From Elusimicrobium sp. An273 (GTDB lineage Bacteria > Elusimicrobiota > Elusimicrobia > Elusimicrobiales > Elusimicrobiaceae): DNA of 64,000 nt. The position numbers were made by a program, and so were the translations under genes. This document shows positions 34,291-44,052 of this stretch, piece by piece; the stretch's first letter is position 1, and each line of letters opens with the position of its first letter. The DNA lies in contig NZ_NFJD01000001.1 in the NCBI RefSeq assembly GCF_002159705.1, positions 310,001 through 374,000 on the forward strand, written 5' to 3'. Under the pieces are notes generated by a model that saw only the letters and a list, made by a program, of their open reading frames with translations, had not been told where the DNA came from and ran no database searches.

Positions 34291-36222
34291 TCAATGCAGG
34301 TTTTCGGCCTCCGCCAGCCAGGCCTGTACGCTGGCGTCGCTGGGCATGCGCCAGTCGCCCCGCGGCGAAAGCGCCACCGACCCTACCTTCGGCCCGTCCG
34401 GCAGGCAGGAGCGTTTAAATTGTTGGGCAAAGAAGCGCTTTAAAAATACTTGCAGCCATTTTTTGATAACGGCCGGCGTGAACTTTTTATCAAACGCGTG
34501 CTTGGCCAAGAAATAAATTTTTGCCGGGCCAAAGCCGTACCGCAGGAAATAATACAAAAAGAAATCATGCAGTTCATACGGGCCGACCAAATCTTCCGTC
34601 TTTTGGGCGATATGGCCTTTGGCGGTGGCAGGCAACAGCTCGGGGCTGATGGGCGTAGCCACAATATCGTTTAATACAGCCTGCGTTTTTTTGCCCGTTT
34701 CGTGCTGCGCCGCCCACAACACCAGCAACCGCACCAGCGTTTTGGGCACGCCCGCGTTTACCCCATACATGGACATATGATCCCCGTTATACGTGGCCCA
34801 GCCCAGCGCCAGTTCGGACAAATCTCCCGTCCCCACCACGATTCCGCCCGTTTGGTTGGCGATATCCATCAGCACCTGGGTGCGTTCGCGCGCTTGGGTG
34901 TTTTCGTAGGTAACGTCTTTGATTTTGGGGTTGTGGCCGATATCCGAAAAATGTTGTTCGCATGCTTTTTGAATGTTTACTTCCCGAATGGTAACGCCCA
35001 GATTTTTCATCAAGGCCAAGGCGTTTTGGTAGGTGCGGTCGGTCGTGCCGAAACCGGGCATGGTAACGCCGATAATTTTTTTGCGCGGCCAGTCCAGCTT
35101 GGCAAACGTTTGGGCGCATACCAGCAGGGCCAGTGTGGAGTCCAGCCCGCCCGAAATGCCCACTACCGCCGTTTGGGCGTGCGCCGCGGCAAGGCGCGTG
35201 GCCAGCCCCGTTACCTGAATGTTAAAAATTTCCTGGCAGTTCTCGTTCAACGCGGTTCCTTTGGGCACAAACGGCAACGCGGAAACCGGGCGCGAAAGAG
35301 CCAATACCGGCGCCGGCGCCATTCCCGTTTCCACCCGTTCATACGGCTCGGCCGCTTCGTAGGCGGCATCGGCGCGGAACGTGGTGTTTACCGCGCGCTC
35401 GGCGCGCAGGCGCTCCACGTCTATTTCCGCACTTACCAGCTGCGCTTGGGTGGAAAATCGTTCCGAAAAAGCCAGCGGCGTGCCGTTTTCGTAAATCAGC
35501 GCATTGCCCCCGAATACGACGTCGGTCGTTGATTCGCCAAACCCGCACGAAGCATACACGTACCCGCACAGGCACCGGGCCGACTGCTGGGCCACCAACT
35601 GGCGCACATAGGCGTATTTGCCCGTCAGGGCGTTGCTCGCAGACAAGTTAAAAATAACGTCCGCCCCCTGCAGCGCAAGACGCGAAGAAGGCGGCACCAC
35701 CGCCCACAAATCTTCGCAAATTTCTACGCCGAAATTCATTCCGCCCGCTTCAAACAGCAAATCCGGCCCCGCGGGCACAACCTGCCCGCACAGCTCCACT
35801 TCGCCGCCGCCCCATTCCTGGGCGGAAGCAAACCAGCGCCGTTCATAAAATTCGTTGTAATTGGGCAAGTGCGTTTTGGGCACCACGCCCAAAATTTCGC
35901 CGCGGTAGCAGACCGCCGCCGCGTTTAACAGCACCGTTCCCGCGCGCACGGGAAGCCCCGCCATAAAAACAATGTCCAGGCTTTCCGTCCGCCGCAAGAG
36001 CGCCCCCAGCACGCGTTCGGCGGCGTCCAGCAGCAAAGGTTTTAAAAACAGATCGCCGCAGGTATACCCCGTAACCCCCAATTCCGGAAACACCACCGCC
36101 CGCACGCCTTCGCGCACGGCTTGGCGCAGGCAAGTTTCCATTTGCGCGGCGTTATAGGCGGGATCCGCCACTTTTACGGACGGCACCGCCGCCGCCACTT
36201 TTACAAAACCGAAATGGTTCAT
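34291..36222 (-). CDS. nadE: Glutamine-dependent NAD(+) synthetase
   Basis: 643 residues from the ATG at 36,222 (AAAGGAG 6 bp upstream). The N-terminal nitrilase-type glutaminase has the Glu in FPELGVTGY, the Lys in PKTHLPNY and the Cys in VEICEDLWA. The C-terminal ATP-pyrophosphatase domain has GISGGLDSTLA. It makes NAD from deamido-NAD with glutamine nitrogen and ATP. Length and both active sites agree with the bacterial fused form. A terminator of copA lies just upstream, so it has its own promoter. Confidence 0.95.
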   Translation of the reverse strand: MNHFGFVKVAAAVPSVKVADPAYNAAQMETCLRQAVREGVRAVVFPELGVTGYTCGDLFLKPLLLDAAERVLGALLRRTESLDIVFMAGLPVRAGTVLLNAAAVCYRGEILGVVPKTHLPNYNEFYERRWFASAQEWGGGEVELCGQVVPAGPDLLFEAGGMNFGVEICEDLWAVVPPSSRLALQGADVIFNLSASNALTGKYAYVRQLVAQQSARCLCGYVYASCGFGESTTDVVFGGNALIYENGTPLAFSERFSTQAQLVSAEIDVERLRAERAVNTTFRADAAYEAAEPYERVETGMAPAPVLALSRPVSALPFVPKGTALNENCQEIFNIQVTGLATRLAAAHAQTAVVGISGGLDSTLALLVCAQTFAKLDWPRKKIIGVTMPGFGTTDRTYQNALALMKNLGVTIREVNIQKACEQHFSDIGHNPKIKDVTYENTQARERTQVLMDIANQTGGIVVGTGDLSELALGWATYNGDHMSMYGVNAGVPKTLVRLLVLWAAQHETGKKTQAVLNDIVATPISPELLPATAKGHIAQKTEDLVGPYELHDFFLYYFLRYGFGPAKIYFLAKHAFDKKFTPAVIKKWLQVFLKRFFAQQFKRSCLPDGPKVGSVALSPRGDWRMPSDASVQAWLAEAENLH

Positions 36223-36275
36223 ACTAAACTCCTTTTGCCGGGAAGTGCTTTCTTTTATTGTATCAATTATCCCGC

Positions 36276-36304
36276 AAAAAAAGCCGGGCGCAAGCACCCG
36301 GCTT
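36276..36304 (-). terminator. Terminator of the copper ATPase gene
   Basis: AAGCCGGG (36,281-36,288) pairs with CCCGGCTT (36,297-36,304). On the minus strand it is followed by a T-run. Confidence 0.75.
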
Positions 36305-36320
36305 TTATCGTTCAGAACGG

Positions 36321-38816
36321 CTAATTGATGGCAACCACTTCGTACCCCGCTTTTTGCACGGCTTGCTTGAGGGCTTCGTCCGTGATTTGCGCATGAGATT
36401 CCACCACGGCGCATTTTTGGCTTAAATCCACTTTGGCCTGTACGCCGGGGATAGAATTAAGCGCCCTTTCCACGCGGCCTGCGCAGTGGGCACATACCAT
36501 TCCTTCTATAATTAATGTTTTTCGCATAATTTTCCCCTTGTGTTGGTGTTTGCGGGCAATCCGCGCCGGCTTAAAAAAGCGCAGCCGCAAAGCGTTGGTA
36601 ACGACGCACACGGAGCTTAAACTCATCGCCGCGGCCGCAAACATCGGGCTCAATTTCCACCCAAACGGCAAATACAGCACGCCCGCCGCCAGCGGAATGC
36701 CCAACACGTTGTAAATAAACGCCCAAAACAAATTTTCTTTGATGTTGCGCAGCACCGCCCGGCTTAACTGCAAGGCGGTGGCTACGCCGGTTAAATCGTC
36801 TTTCATCAGCACAATGTCCGCCGATTCTACCGCCACGTCCGTCCCCGCGCCCAGCGCCATCCCTACATCCGCCCGCACCAGCGCCGGAGCGTCGTTCACG
36901 CCGTCGCCCGCCATGGCCACCACTTCGCCTTCATCCTGCAAACGGCGGATGACGGCTTCTTTTTCCTGCGGCAGTACACCCGCAATCACGCGGTCTATGC
37001 CCACCGCCCGCGCCACGCTTTGGGCGGTTTGCGGGTTGTCCCCGGTCAGCAAAATTACCTGCAGGTGCATGCGTTTTAACAATCCTACGGCATCCGCCGA
37101 GGCGGGTTTTATGGTGTCGGAAAAAGAAATCATTCCCAAATACTTTTTCCCGCGCACAAAGAAAAGCGGCGTGCGGCCCAAGGCGGCTTCTTGGGCAAGC
37201 AGTTTTTCGCCGTCTGCAACCGCTACGCCCAATTCCTGCATATAAGTTAAATTGCCGCCGCTAAGCTGTTCTTCCCCTTCTTGGGCGCATACGCCGCGGC
37301 CGGGGATGCCCTCAAACCGGGAAACCGGCACCAGCGGGATATTCTTTTCTTCCGCATAGCCCGACAGCGCCTGCGCAAACGGATGTTGGGAAAAATGCTC
37401 CAGCGACGCCGCCTGCGTAAGCAATTCTTCCGAAGACGATTGCGCCCCGGGCACAATCCCCGCCACCTGCATCCGCCCGCTGGTTACCGTGCCGGTTTTA
37501 TCCAACACGACCGTGGTAACCTTATGCGCGCGTTCCAGCGCCGCGGCTGATTTGACCAAAATGCCCTGCCGCGCCGCGCTGCCCGTGCCCACCATAATGG
37601 CCGTAGGCGTGGCCAGCCCCAGCGCACACGGGCAAGAAATAACCAATACCGCAATGGCCGAAGACAGGGCAAACGAAAAACTGGTTCCCTGCGCCAGCCA
37701 CACCACCAGGGTAAGAAGCGCAATGGCGATAACCGTCGGCACGAACACGGCGCTCACGCGGTCTGCCAGGCGCGCAATCGGCGCTTTGCTGCCGGCGGCT
37801 TCTTCCACCAGCGTAATAATTTGCGCCAGCACGGTGTCTTTGCCCGTGCGCGCCACTTTCAGCTCCACATAGCCGCTAGCAAGCAGCGTTCCCGCCGCCA
37901 ATTCCGCCCCGATCGGCTTATCCTGCGGGACGCTTTCCCCCGTCAGGGCCGATTCATCGGCGGCGCCACCACCGTCTACCACCACACCGTCTGCCGCAAT
38001 TCGCTCGCCGGCGCGTACGACCACAATATCCCCCGGCACCAGCCCCTGCACGGGGACGGAAACTTCTTTCCCGTCCCGCAGCACAGACGCCTCCTGCGGC
38101 ACCAGCCGAACCAAGGCCGAAATTGCATCCGAGGTTTTTACTTTGGCCCGCGCTTCCAGCCATTTGCCCAACGTAACCAACGTTAAAATCATCGCGGCCG
38201 ATTCAAAGTATAATCCGTGAAAAGCCTGCTCCAGCGCGGCCGTCCAATCTGGGTGTTCCATCAACACCAAAATACGAAACAATCCCCACAAGCCGGACAA
38301 TACCGCCGCCCCCGAGCCGAGGGCGATGAGACTGTCCATATTCGGCCCGCCCTGCACCAGCCGTTTAAAACCGTTGGTAAAGAAACGGCGGTTGACGGAT
38401 AAAACGGGCAACACCAATAAAAACTGCGTGAGCGCAAAAAGGCCGGGGTTTTCCGTCAGCTCCTTCGGAAGCGGCAGCGCCAGCATCTGCCCCATGGCCA
38501 CGTATAACAGCGGCAGCAAAAAAATAAGCGACGCAATAAAACGATATTTGATGCGGCGCGCCTCGTCTTTGGCGGCCCGCTGGGGCGACAAGACCCCCGT
38601 TTCTTCGCCGGGGGCAAAAGCGTCGTACCCCGCCCCGCGCACCGCGGCAATAATGTCCTGCGTGCTCAGGCGTTCTTCATCATAATCCGCCGTCAGCGTG
38701 TTTTGCAGCAGGTTCACCGCGGCCGAGCGCATGCCGGGCAGCCGGGCCACCGCCCGTTCTACGTGCGCTTGGCAGGCGGAGCAAGTCATACCGGTAACAT
38801 TAAATTTTTTCTTCAT
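36321..38816 (-). CDS. copA: Copper-translocating P1B-type ATPase with HMA domains at both ends
   Basis: 831 residues from the ATG at 38,816. An N-terminal HMA domain (GMTCSAC, 9-15) is followed by membrane helices, the actuator domain with TGES, the CPC motif in ISCPCALGLATP, the phosphorylated Asp in DKTGT and the hinge GDGVNDAP. These define a Cu(I) exporter. Unusually, a second HMA domain (GMVCAHCAGRV) is fused at the C-terminus after a His/Lys-rich linker. The internal Met before it looks like a former CopZ start, so this may be a copA-copZ fusion. Confidence 0.9.
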   Translation of the reverse strand: MKKKFNVTGMTCSACQAHVERAVARLPGMRSAAVNLLQNTLTADYDEERLSTQDIIAAVRGAGYDAFAPGEETGVLSPQRAAKDEARRIKYRFIASLIFLLPLLYVAMGQMLALPLPKELTENPGLFALTQFLLVLPVLSVNRRFFTNGFKRLVQGGPNMDSLIALGSGAAVLSGLWGLFRILVLMEHPDWTAALEQAFHGLYFESAAMILTLVTLGKWLEARAKVKTSDAISALVRLVPQEASVLRDGKEVSVPVQGLVPGDIVVVRAGERIAADGVVVDGGGAADESALTGESVPQDKPIGAELAAGTLLASGYVELKVARTGKDTVLAQIITLVEEAAGSKAPIARLADRVSAVFVPTVIAIALLTLVVWLAQGTSFSFALSSAIAVLVISCPCALGLATPTAIMVGTGSAARQGILVKSAAALERAHKVTTVVLDKTGTVTSGRMQVAGIVPGAQSSSEELLTQAASLEHFSQHPFAQALSGYAEEKNIPLVPVSRFEGIPGRGVCAQEGEEQLSGGNLTYMQELGVAVADGEKLLAQEAALGRTPLFFVRGKKYLGMISFSDTIKPASADAVGLLKRMHLQVILLTGDNPQTAQSVARAVGIDRVIAGVLPQEKEAVIRRLQDEGEVVAMAGDGVNDAPALVRADVGMALGAGTDVAVESADIVLMKDDLTGVATALQLSRAVLRNIKENLFWAFIYNVLGIPLAAGVLYLPFGWKLSPMFAAAAMSLSSVCVVTNALRLRFFKPARIARKHQHKGKIMRKTLIIEGMVCAHCAGRVERALNSIPGVQAKVDLSQKCAVVESHAQITDEALKQAVQKAGYEVVAIN

Positions 38817-38950
38817 ACACAAAAAATCCTCTTCTTTTAAAGGATATGCTTATCGTCGGCGCTTGTCAAGCAAAAACCCAAGTCCGCGGACGGTATTACA
38901 CGACGGGCTCCCCCTTTTGCTAATACTTCTTTTTTGCTACACTATATCCC

Positions 38951-40249
38951 ATGACTATACTCATCATCCTTCTGATGCTTGTTTTAAACGCCCTGCTGGC
39001 CGCCTACGAAATGGCGCTGGCTTCCATTTCCCGCACCAAGCTTTCCATTTTGGCCCAGGAAAAACGCCTGGGCGCCGAACAGGCGCTTTTTATGAAAGAC
39101 CATATGGAAGGCAGTTTGGCGGTAGTGCAAATCGGCATTACGCTGGTGGGCGCCATTGCCGCCGCGGCCGGAGGCGCGGGCGCGGACGAAATGTTTTCTC
39201 CCATTTTACAGGAATGGCTTTCTCTGCCCAAACGCCTGGCGGATGTCGTATCCGTGGCGGTGGTGGTGGTGCCGCTGAGTTTTATTACCATTGTGTTTGC
39301 CGAGCTGACCCCCAAAACCTTCGCCATTAAAAACAAAGAATTTGTAACGCTTAAATTTTCGCCGGTCATGCGCGTGTTGTATTCCATTTTGTCGCCCATT
39401 GTGCACATTATGGAAGCCTTGGTGCGCTTTTTTACCCAAAAACCGCTTTCCAGCAAAAAGCCCGACCCCAAAGAAGCCCAGCAGGCCGCCATGACCGACC
39501 TGCGCACCGCGGCGGCTATTGCGTCTTCTTCCCGCTTGTTTGGCAAAACGGAAGAAAAAATCGTACTCTCCAGCGCGATGTTCTGTATCCGCAAAATCCG
39601 CGAAATTCAGGTGCCGCTGGATCAGGTATATATGCTGGACGCCGGGGACTCCATCGCCGATACATTCGTCAAAGCGCATTTGGATATGCACACCCGCTTT
39701 CCGGTGCGGGAAAACCCGCAGGATCCGCAAAGCATTATCGGCTACTTAAATTTTAAAGATATTTTCCTCTCTACCAAAATGGCTTCCGGCTCGCCCACTT
39801 CGGCCCGCTCCATTATGCGCCCGATCCTGCGCTTGGAAGCGGATACGTTAATCTCCGCCGCGTTAGAAAAGTTAATGAAAAACAAACAACACATTTGTTT
39901 GGTAACGGAAGGGGAAAAAATTACCGGCATTCTTACACTGGAAGATATTTTTGAGGAAATGGTGGGTGAAATTGAAGACGAGTATGATTTCTTCCCGGCG
40001 TATATCCGCCCGATAGGCTCTTCGCTGGTGGCCAGTGCCAGTGCCAAAATGACGGATGTCTTTGCCCAGCTCCAAGTTTCCGCACCGGAAGGTTTAGCGG
40101 CCACTACCACCGTTCTTCAATGGACGGAACAAAAATTGGGCCGTGCACTGGATAAAAACGATAAGTTAAAAGCGGACGGCATATTGGTAGACCCCCGCAA
40201 GTTCCGGCGGCATAAATTAATGGAAGTTTTAATCAGCAAAGCAGACTAA
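38951..40249 (+). CDS. CNNM/CBS/CorC-type membrane protein (HlyC/CorC family)
   Basis: 432 residues. An N-terminal CNNM membrane domain (about 1-180, with AELTPKTFA) is followed by a tandem CBS pair (about 215-340, containing TRFPVRE and GILTLEDIFEEMVGEI). A CorC/HlyC C-terminal domain (ADGILVDP) ends the protein. The family exports Mg2+ or Co2+ or regulates such transport. TACACT lies 7 bp before the ATG with no ribosome site, suggesting a leaderless transcript. A terminator follows directly. Confidence 0.85.
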   Translation: MTILIILLMLVLNALLAAYEMALASISRTKLSILAQEKRLGAEQALFMKDHMEGSLAVVQIGITLVGAIAAAAGGAGADEMFSPILQEWLSLPKRLADVVSVAVVVVPLSFITIVFAELTPKTFAIKNKEFVTLKFSPVMRVLYSILSPIVHIMEALVRFFTQKPLSSKKPDPKEAQQAAMTDLRTAAAIASSSRLFGKTEEKIVLSSAMFCIRKIREIQVPLDQVYMLDAGDSIADTFVKAHLDMHTRFPVRENPQDPQSIIGYLNFKDIFLSTKMASGSPTSARSIMRPILRLEADTLISAALEKLMKNKQHICLVTEGEKITGILTLEDIFEEMVGEIEDEYDFFPAYIRPIGSSLVASASAKMTDVFAQLQVSAPEGLAATTTVLQWTEQKLGRALDKNDKLKADGILVDPRKFRRHKLMEVLISKAD

Positions 40250-40277
40250 AAAACCCCCGCTTAACAGCGGGGGTTTT
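40250..40277. terminator. Bidirectional terminator
   Basis: AAAACCCCCGC and GCGGGGGTTTT flank a short loop between the convergent CorC-type and pilin genes. Confidence 0.85.
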
Positions 40278-40288
40278 AAAAAATCTTT

Positions 40289-40792
40289 TTATTTATAACA
40301 ACCGCGCAAACCACCGGTGGGACTTTGGATATACTCCCTATATCCAGCTTTTTCACACAATTCTTGCACTTGATTGGTATCCGCCACGGCATTGCCGCAA
40401 CACACCCAATCATTACTTGCCACCGGAAGAACCAAGCCAAAGGTCGTCCCGTTTTGCGTTAAACCCGTCCATACCGCCAAAGGAGCCGATTCCGCCCCCC
40501 AAGCAGCTATGGGGCTATGAATCCAATACCCTTCATTTTCCGGGATTTGGATAGTTAGATCCTCCAAAGAAGTGGGCCAGGTTCCTGTTTCCAAGTGATA
40601 TAGTTTTATAGCCTCCTTCAAGGATACCAACGCCGGTTTGGCGGTGGCCATGCGGGAACGTAAGACTGAGCGATCATACTGAGGCAATGCCACTGCGGCT
40701 AAAATACCGATGATTAAAACGACGACCAAGAGTTCTATCAGCGTAAAGCCGGAAGTTGAAACATGTTGTTTGAAACAAAAAGAGTTACACAT
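40289..40792 (-). CDS. Type IV pilin-like protein (pseudopilin)
   Basis: 167 residues with AAGGAG 7 bp upstream. A short leader ends in G, then FTLIELLVVVLIIGILAAVA, the class III signal with Glu5 and the hydrophobic stalk. The globular part is short and holds five Cys (two as WVCC). It would be cut by a prepilin peptidase. No pilus assembly gene is nearby, so it is an orphan. Members of the Elusimicrobiota carry many such scattered genes (known for the group); the function of these is unclear. Confidence 0.8.
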   Translation of the reverse strand: MCNSFCFKQHVSTSGFTLIELLVVVLIIGILAAVALPQYDRSVLRSRMATAKPALVSLKEAIKLYHLETGTWPTSLEDLTIQIPENEGYWIHSPIAAWGAESAPLAVWTGLTQNGTTFGLVLPVASNDWVCCGNAVADTNQVQELCEKAGYREYIQSPTGGLRGCYK

Positions 40793-40836
40793 AAAGATCT
40801 CCTTCTAAATCTTTTTACTAAATTTACACATATATT

Positions 40837-41436
40837 CTATAAAATTCCACGTTTTAAAAGTTCCATGCGCAAAGCATCGGGGCTTTGGAAGGGGATGGCG
40901 TCAAATCCCAGCATAGCGGCCGCCGAAACGTTGGCGGCGTTATCGTCAATATACACGCAGTTGGGCGAATGGAGGCCGAAGCGTTTTAACAGGCGGGCGT
41001 AAATTTCCGGGTCGGGTTTGACCAAATGCTCTTCCCCCGACACGACGATGCCGTCCATCTGCTGCAGAAAATCATATTTGGCCTTGGCAATCGGAAACGT
41101 CTCGGCCGACCAGTTCGTCAGCGCGTAGATGCGGTAGCCTTTGTCTTTCAGCTCACGCCAAATGGCCACCGTGCCCTTGATGGACCCGCCCAGCATTTCT
41201 TCCCAGCGTTTGTAATAATCTTCAATCTGCGGCGCATATTTGGGATATTTCTCTTTGGCTAAGGCAATCCCTTGCGCAAACGGCCGCCCGGCGTCTTGCT
41301 GCGTGTTCCACTGCGGCGTGCACACGTTGGACAAGAACCATTCCATTTCTTCTTCGGAAGCAAAAATTTTTTTGTATAGATAGCGCGGATTCCAATCTAT
41401 CAGCACTCCGCCTAAATCAAAAACGATATCTTTCAT
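40837..41436 (-). CDS. HAD-family hydrolase (subfamily IA, YihX-like)
   Basis: 199 residues. Motif I is FDLGGVLIDW, with the nucleophile Asp and Gly in place of the second Asp, as in YihX-type phosphatases. Motif II is LTNWS, the conserved Lys is in HLVKPDPEIY, and motif IV is VYIDDNAAN. An alpha-helical C1 cap spans about 15-85. It is probably a sugar-phosphate phosphatase. GGGGGA precedes the ATG. It stands alone between a pilin gene and the purA terminator. Confidence 0.8.
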   Translation of the reverse strand: MKDIVFDLGGVLIDWNPRYLYKKIFASEEEMEWFLSNVCTPQWNTQQDAGRPFAQGIALAKEKYPKYAPQIEDYYKRWEEMLGGSIKGTVAIWRELKDKGYRIYALTNWSAETFPIAKAKYDFLQQMDGIVVSGEEHLVKPDPEIYARLLKRFGLHSPNCVYIDDNAANVSAAAMLGFDAIPFQSPDALRMELLKRGIL

Positions 41437-41492
41437 AAAATCCCCCTTTTTTTATTATACTCTCCCGAAGTAAAAAAACGCAACTCTCCCAC

Positions 41493-41523
41493 AAAAAACC
41501 CGCGCTTAAAAGCGCGGGTTTTT
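41493..41523 (-). terminator. Terminator of the purB-purA operon
   Basis: AACCCGCGCTT and AAGCGCGGGTT with a 2-nt loop, flanked by A- and T-runs, right after the purA stop. Confidence 0.85.
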
Positions 41524-41524
41524 G

Positions 41525-42541
41525 TTAAAGCACCAATGTATCTTCCATATCCGGCCCGGTGGAAATCAGTGCGATTTCCGGGTGCGGATACGTCCGCGCG
41601 CACAACGCTTTTAAATTGTCCAAAAACGTTTTGGCTTCCGAGCTGAAGTCTTCATACTTCTTCACGCGGTCATTGCCCGGGAACATATCAATGTGTGTAA
41701 TGGCGATTTTGGTGCAGTTGTTAATCATAATCGCCCGCGCGGCCGAGCGCGATTCAAACGCGCCGATGCGGCGCAGCCGCTTGCTGACGCTGCCCACTTC
41801 GTGCCCTTTGGTATGATACACTTCCAGCTGTTTTTCATCCGTCAGCTCTCTTTCCAGCGGGCCGGGGCCTACGCGCGTGATATAGGGTTTAAACACAACA
41901 TACACGTCCCGCACGGACTTGGGGCCCAAACCGGCCTCGCCCAAGAAGGTGCTTGCCGTCGTGTCGCGCGACGTAACAAACGGATATTCCCCGTGCAGCA
42001 AAGAAAGTTTAATTCCCTGCGTGCCTTCCAGCAGGATTTCTCCGCCTTTGTCCAGGCACCCGTTTAAAAGTTCCGGCACGTCTTGAATAAAATCTTTTAA
42101 CAGCGGTTCGTCTTTGGCAAATTTAATGTCGCGCCGTTCAATCCGGTCGCGCACGGCCTGCCCCAGCCCGGTACCCACGCTGCCGATGTGCTGCATAAAA
42201 TGGGACGCATTCTTTTCGGCCGCCGTCTGCTCGTCGGAAATTAGCACGGCGTACGGGTCTATAATCAGCCGATCGCGCGTGCCCGTCAGTTTGACTTCTT
42301 CCAACAACCATTCGGTTTTGGTATACGCGCCCGCGCCCAACACCAATTTGGTTTTGGGGTTTAAAAATCCCGAAGGGATGTTTTTAAGCGTGTAGGATTT
42401 GCCGTCTTTTACCACGGTGTGCCCGGCATTGGGGCCGCCCACCCGCACGCAGTAGTCGTAATTTCCTTTATAAGACAAATACGCAGAAATTTTGCCTTTT
42501 CCTTCGTCGCCGGCTTGTCCGCCGCAGACAATATCAATCAT
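41525..42541 (-). CDS. purA: Adenylosuccinate synthetase, short (archaeal-type) form
   Basis: 338 residues from the ATG at 42,541. The N-terminus GGQAGDEGKGK is the PurA P-loop, VGGPNAGHTV the IMP site and LEGTQGIKLSL the switch region. Canonical bacterial PurA has about 430 residues; this length and wording match the compact archaeal form. It joins IMP and aspartate with GTP to give adenylosuccinate. The start overlaps the end of purB by 8 bp, so the two steps to AMP are translationally coupled. Confidence 0.9.
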   Translation of the reverse strand: MIDIVCGGQAGDEGKGKISAYLSYKGNYDYCVRVGGPNAGHTVVKDGKSYTLKNIPSGFLNPKTKLVLGAGAYTKTEWLLEEVKLTGTRDRLIIDPYAVLISDEQTAAEKNASHFMQHIGSVGTGLGQAVRDRIERRDIKFAKDEPLLKDFIQDVPELLNGCLDKGGEILLEGTQGIKLSLLHGEYPFVTSRDTTASTFLGEAGLGPKSVRDVYVVFKPYITRVGPGPLERELTDEKQLEVYHTKGHEVGSVSKRLRRIGAFESRSAARAIMINNCTKIAITHIDMFPGNDRVKKYEDFSSEAKTFLDNLKALCARTYPHPEIALISTGPDMEDTLVL

Positions 42542-43922
42542 ACTTTTCCTCCGCAAGTTCGCGTGCGCGGCCCAGATAGTTTTCCGGGCACAGCGCCTGT
42601 AGTTTGGAACGGGTTGCCGCATCCACCGGCAGCCCGGCTATAAATTGCTGCAACAAGGAGGCCGTAACGGCCCGCCCGCGCGTGAAATCGCGCAGGGTTT
42701 CATACGCGTGCGGATACCCCGCCGCGCGCAAAAGGGTTTGAACGGCTTCCGCCAATACTTCCGGGTGGGCGCAGAGCTCCTGCCGGGCTGCGGCCCGGTC
42801 AAACGAAATTTTGCCCAGCCCTTTTAGAACGGACTGGTACGCCACCAGCGCATAGCCAAACGCCACCGCCATGTTGCGAAGCACCGTGGAGTCCGACAAA
42901 TCCCGCTGCAACCGCGAAACCGGTAATTTGCACGAAAACAGCCCGAACAACGCATCCGCCAGCTGCAAATTGCCTTCCGCATTTTCAAAATCAATCGGGT
43001 TTACTTTCTGCGGCATGGTGGAAGACCCCACTTCCCCCGCCGCCGTTTTCTGATGAACTAACCCGGCGGAAATATATTGCCACATATCCCGGCACAAATC
43101 CAACAGTGCCACATCCGCCCGGCGCAAATTGTCAAACAGTTCGGCGTAGCTGTCGCGCGGGTCTACCTGGGTGGAAACGGGCGTGAGCGAAATTTTCATT
43201 TTGTGCCCGCGGTTTAACACAGCCGCCATTTTAGCGGCCGCCCGCGGCCAGCGCACCTGCGGGAAAGCCGCATAATGTGCGTTAAAATTGCCGACGGCGC
43301 CGCCAAATTTAAACGTAATTTCCTGCCGTTTAAGCTGTGCAATCTGCCGCGCCAGCCGATTGGCAAACACCCGCATTTCTTTTCCAAACGTGGTGGGCAC
43401 CGCCGGCTGGCCGTGCGTGCGGGCCAGCAATACGGAACGGGCCTCTTTGCGGGCAAGTTTGGAAAGTTCTTTCTGCAGGTTTTCCAAGGCCGGCAGGAGG
43501 GCTTTTTCCACGCCCTGCGTCAGCAGAAGGGCATAGGCGGCGCTGTTTACGTCTTCGCTTGTCAGGGCGAAATGCAGCCATTGCAGGCGGTCTTTAAGCG
43601 AGGTTTTGCCCAAGCGCAAACGCAAAAAATACTCCACGGCTTTCACATCGTGCCTGGTAGGCGGAATGTGAAGGTAGCCGTCAAACTCCAGCGCACGGAT
43701 GTGATCCAAATCGGCCGCACTCAGTTCGCACGCCTGCGCCAGCAGGCCGCGTTCTTCTTTCGTAAGCGGTTTAAAAAGTTTTAATTCGGAAAGGATTTCA
43801 AACCACGCGCACTCCACGCGCACGCGGTATGCAGTAAAGGCGGCTTCGCTCATTACACTTCTGAGCGCGCCCAGTCTGCCGCTGTAGCGGCCGTCCAACG
43901 GGCACAGCGCCGGTATGTTCAT
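42534..43922 (-). CDS. purB: Adenylosuccinate lyase
   Basis: 462 residues, close to the E. coli-type enzyme. SSTMPQKVNPIDFEN is the fumarase-superfamily signature with the catalytic Ser; TSEDVN and RTHGQPAVPTTFG hold the other active-site His/Thr residues. It cleaves adenylosuccinate to AMP and SAICAR to AICAR with release of fumarate. It is first in a two-gene operon with purA. Confidence 0.95.
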   Translation of the reverse strand: MNIPALCPLDGRYSGRLGALRSVMSEAAFTAYRVRVECAWFEILSELKLFKPLTKEERGLLAQACELSAADLDHIRALEFDGYLHIPPTRHDVKAVEYFLRLRLGKTSLKDRLQWLHFALTSEDVNSAAYALLLTQGVEKALLPALENLQKELSKLARKEARSVLLARTHGQPAVPTTFGKEMRVFANRLARQIAQLKRQEITFKFGGAVGNFNAHYAAFPQVRWPRAAAKMAAVLNRGHKMKISLTPVSTQVDPRDSYAELFDNLRRADVALLDLCRDMWQYISAGLVHQKTAAGEVGSSTMPQKVNPIDFENAEGNLQLADALFGLFSCKLPVSRLQRDLSDSTVLRNMAVAFGYALVAYQSVLKGLGKISFDRAAARQELCAHPEVLAEAVQTLLRAAGYPHAYETLRDFTRGRAVTASLLQQFIAGLPVDAATRSKLQALCPENYLGRARELAEEKYD

Positions 43923-44002
43923 ATATATATTTTACTAAATTTCCGGCTTTGCGCCCAGCCCGCCGCGCCCCAAAAGCGGCGGGGCCCCGCGCGGAGAAAG
44001 AC

Positions 44003-44033
44003 AAAAAAATCCCCGCGTTTACAAACGCGGGGA
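44003..44033 (-). terminator. Terminator of the RND efflux operon
   Basis: ATCCCCGCGTTT and AAACGCGGGGAT form a 12-bp stem; on the minus strand seven T follow. Confidence 0.85.
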
Positions 44034-44052
44034 TGCAGAAAACGGCAAAAAA

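Noticed and set aside
36223-36414. 64-residue extension of NadE
   Set aside because: It would read through the copA terminator. The ATG at 36,222 has AAAGGAG and matches the family start.
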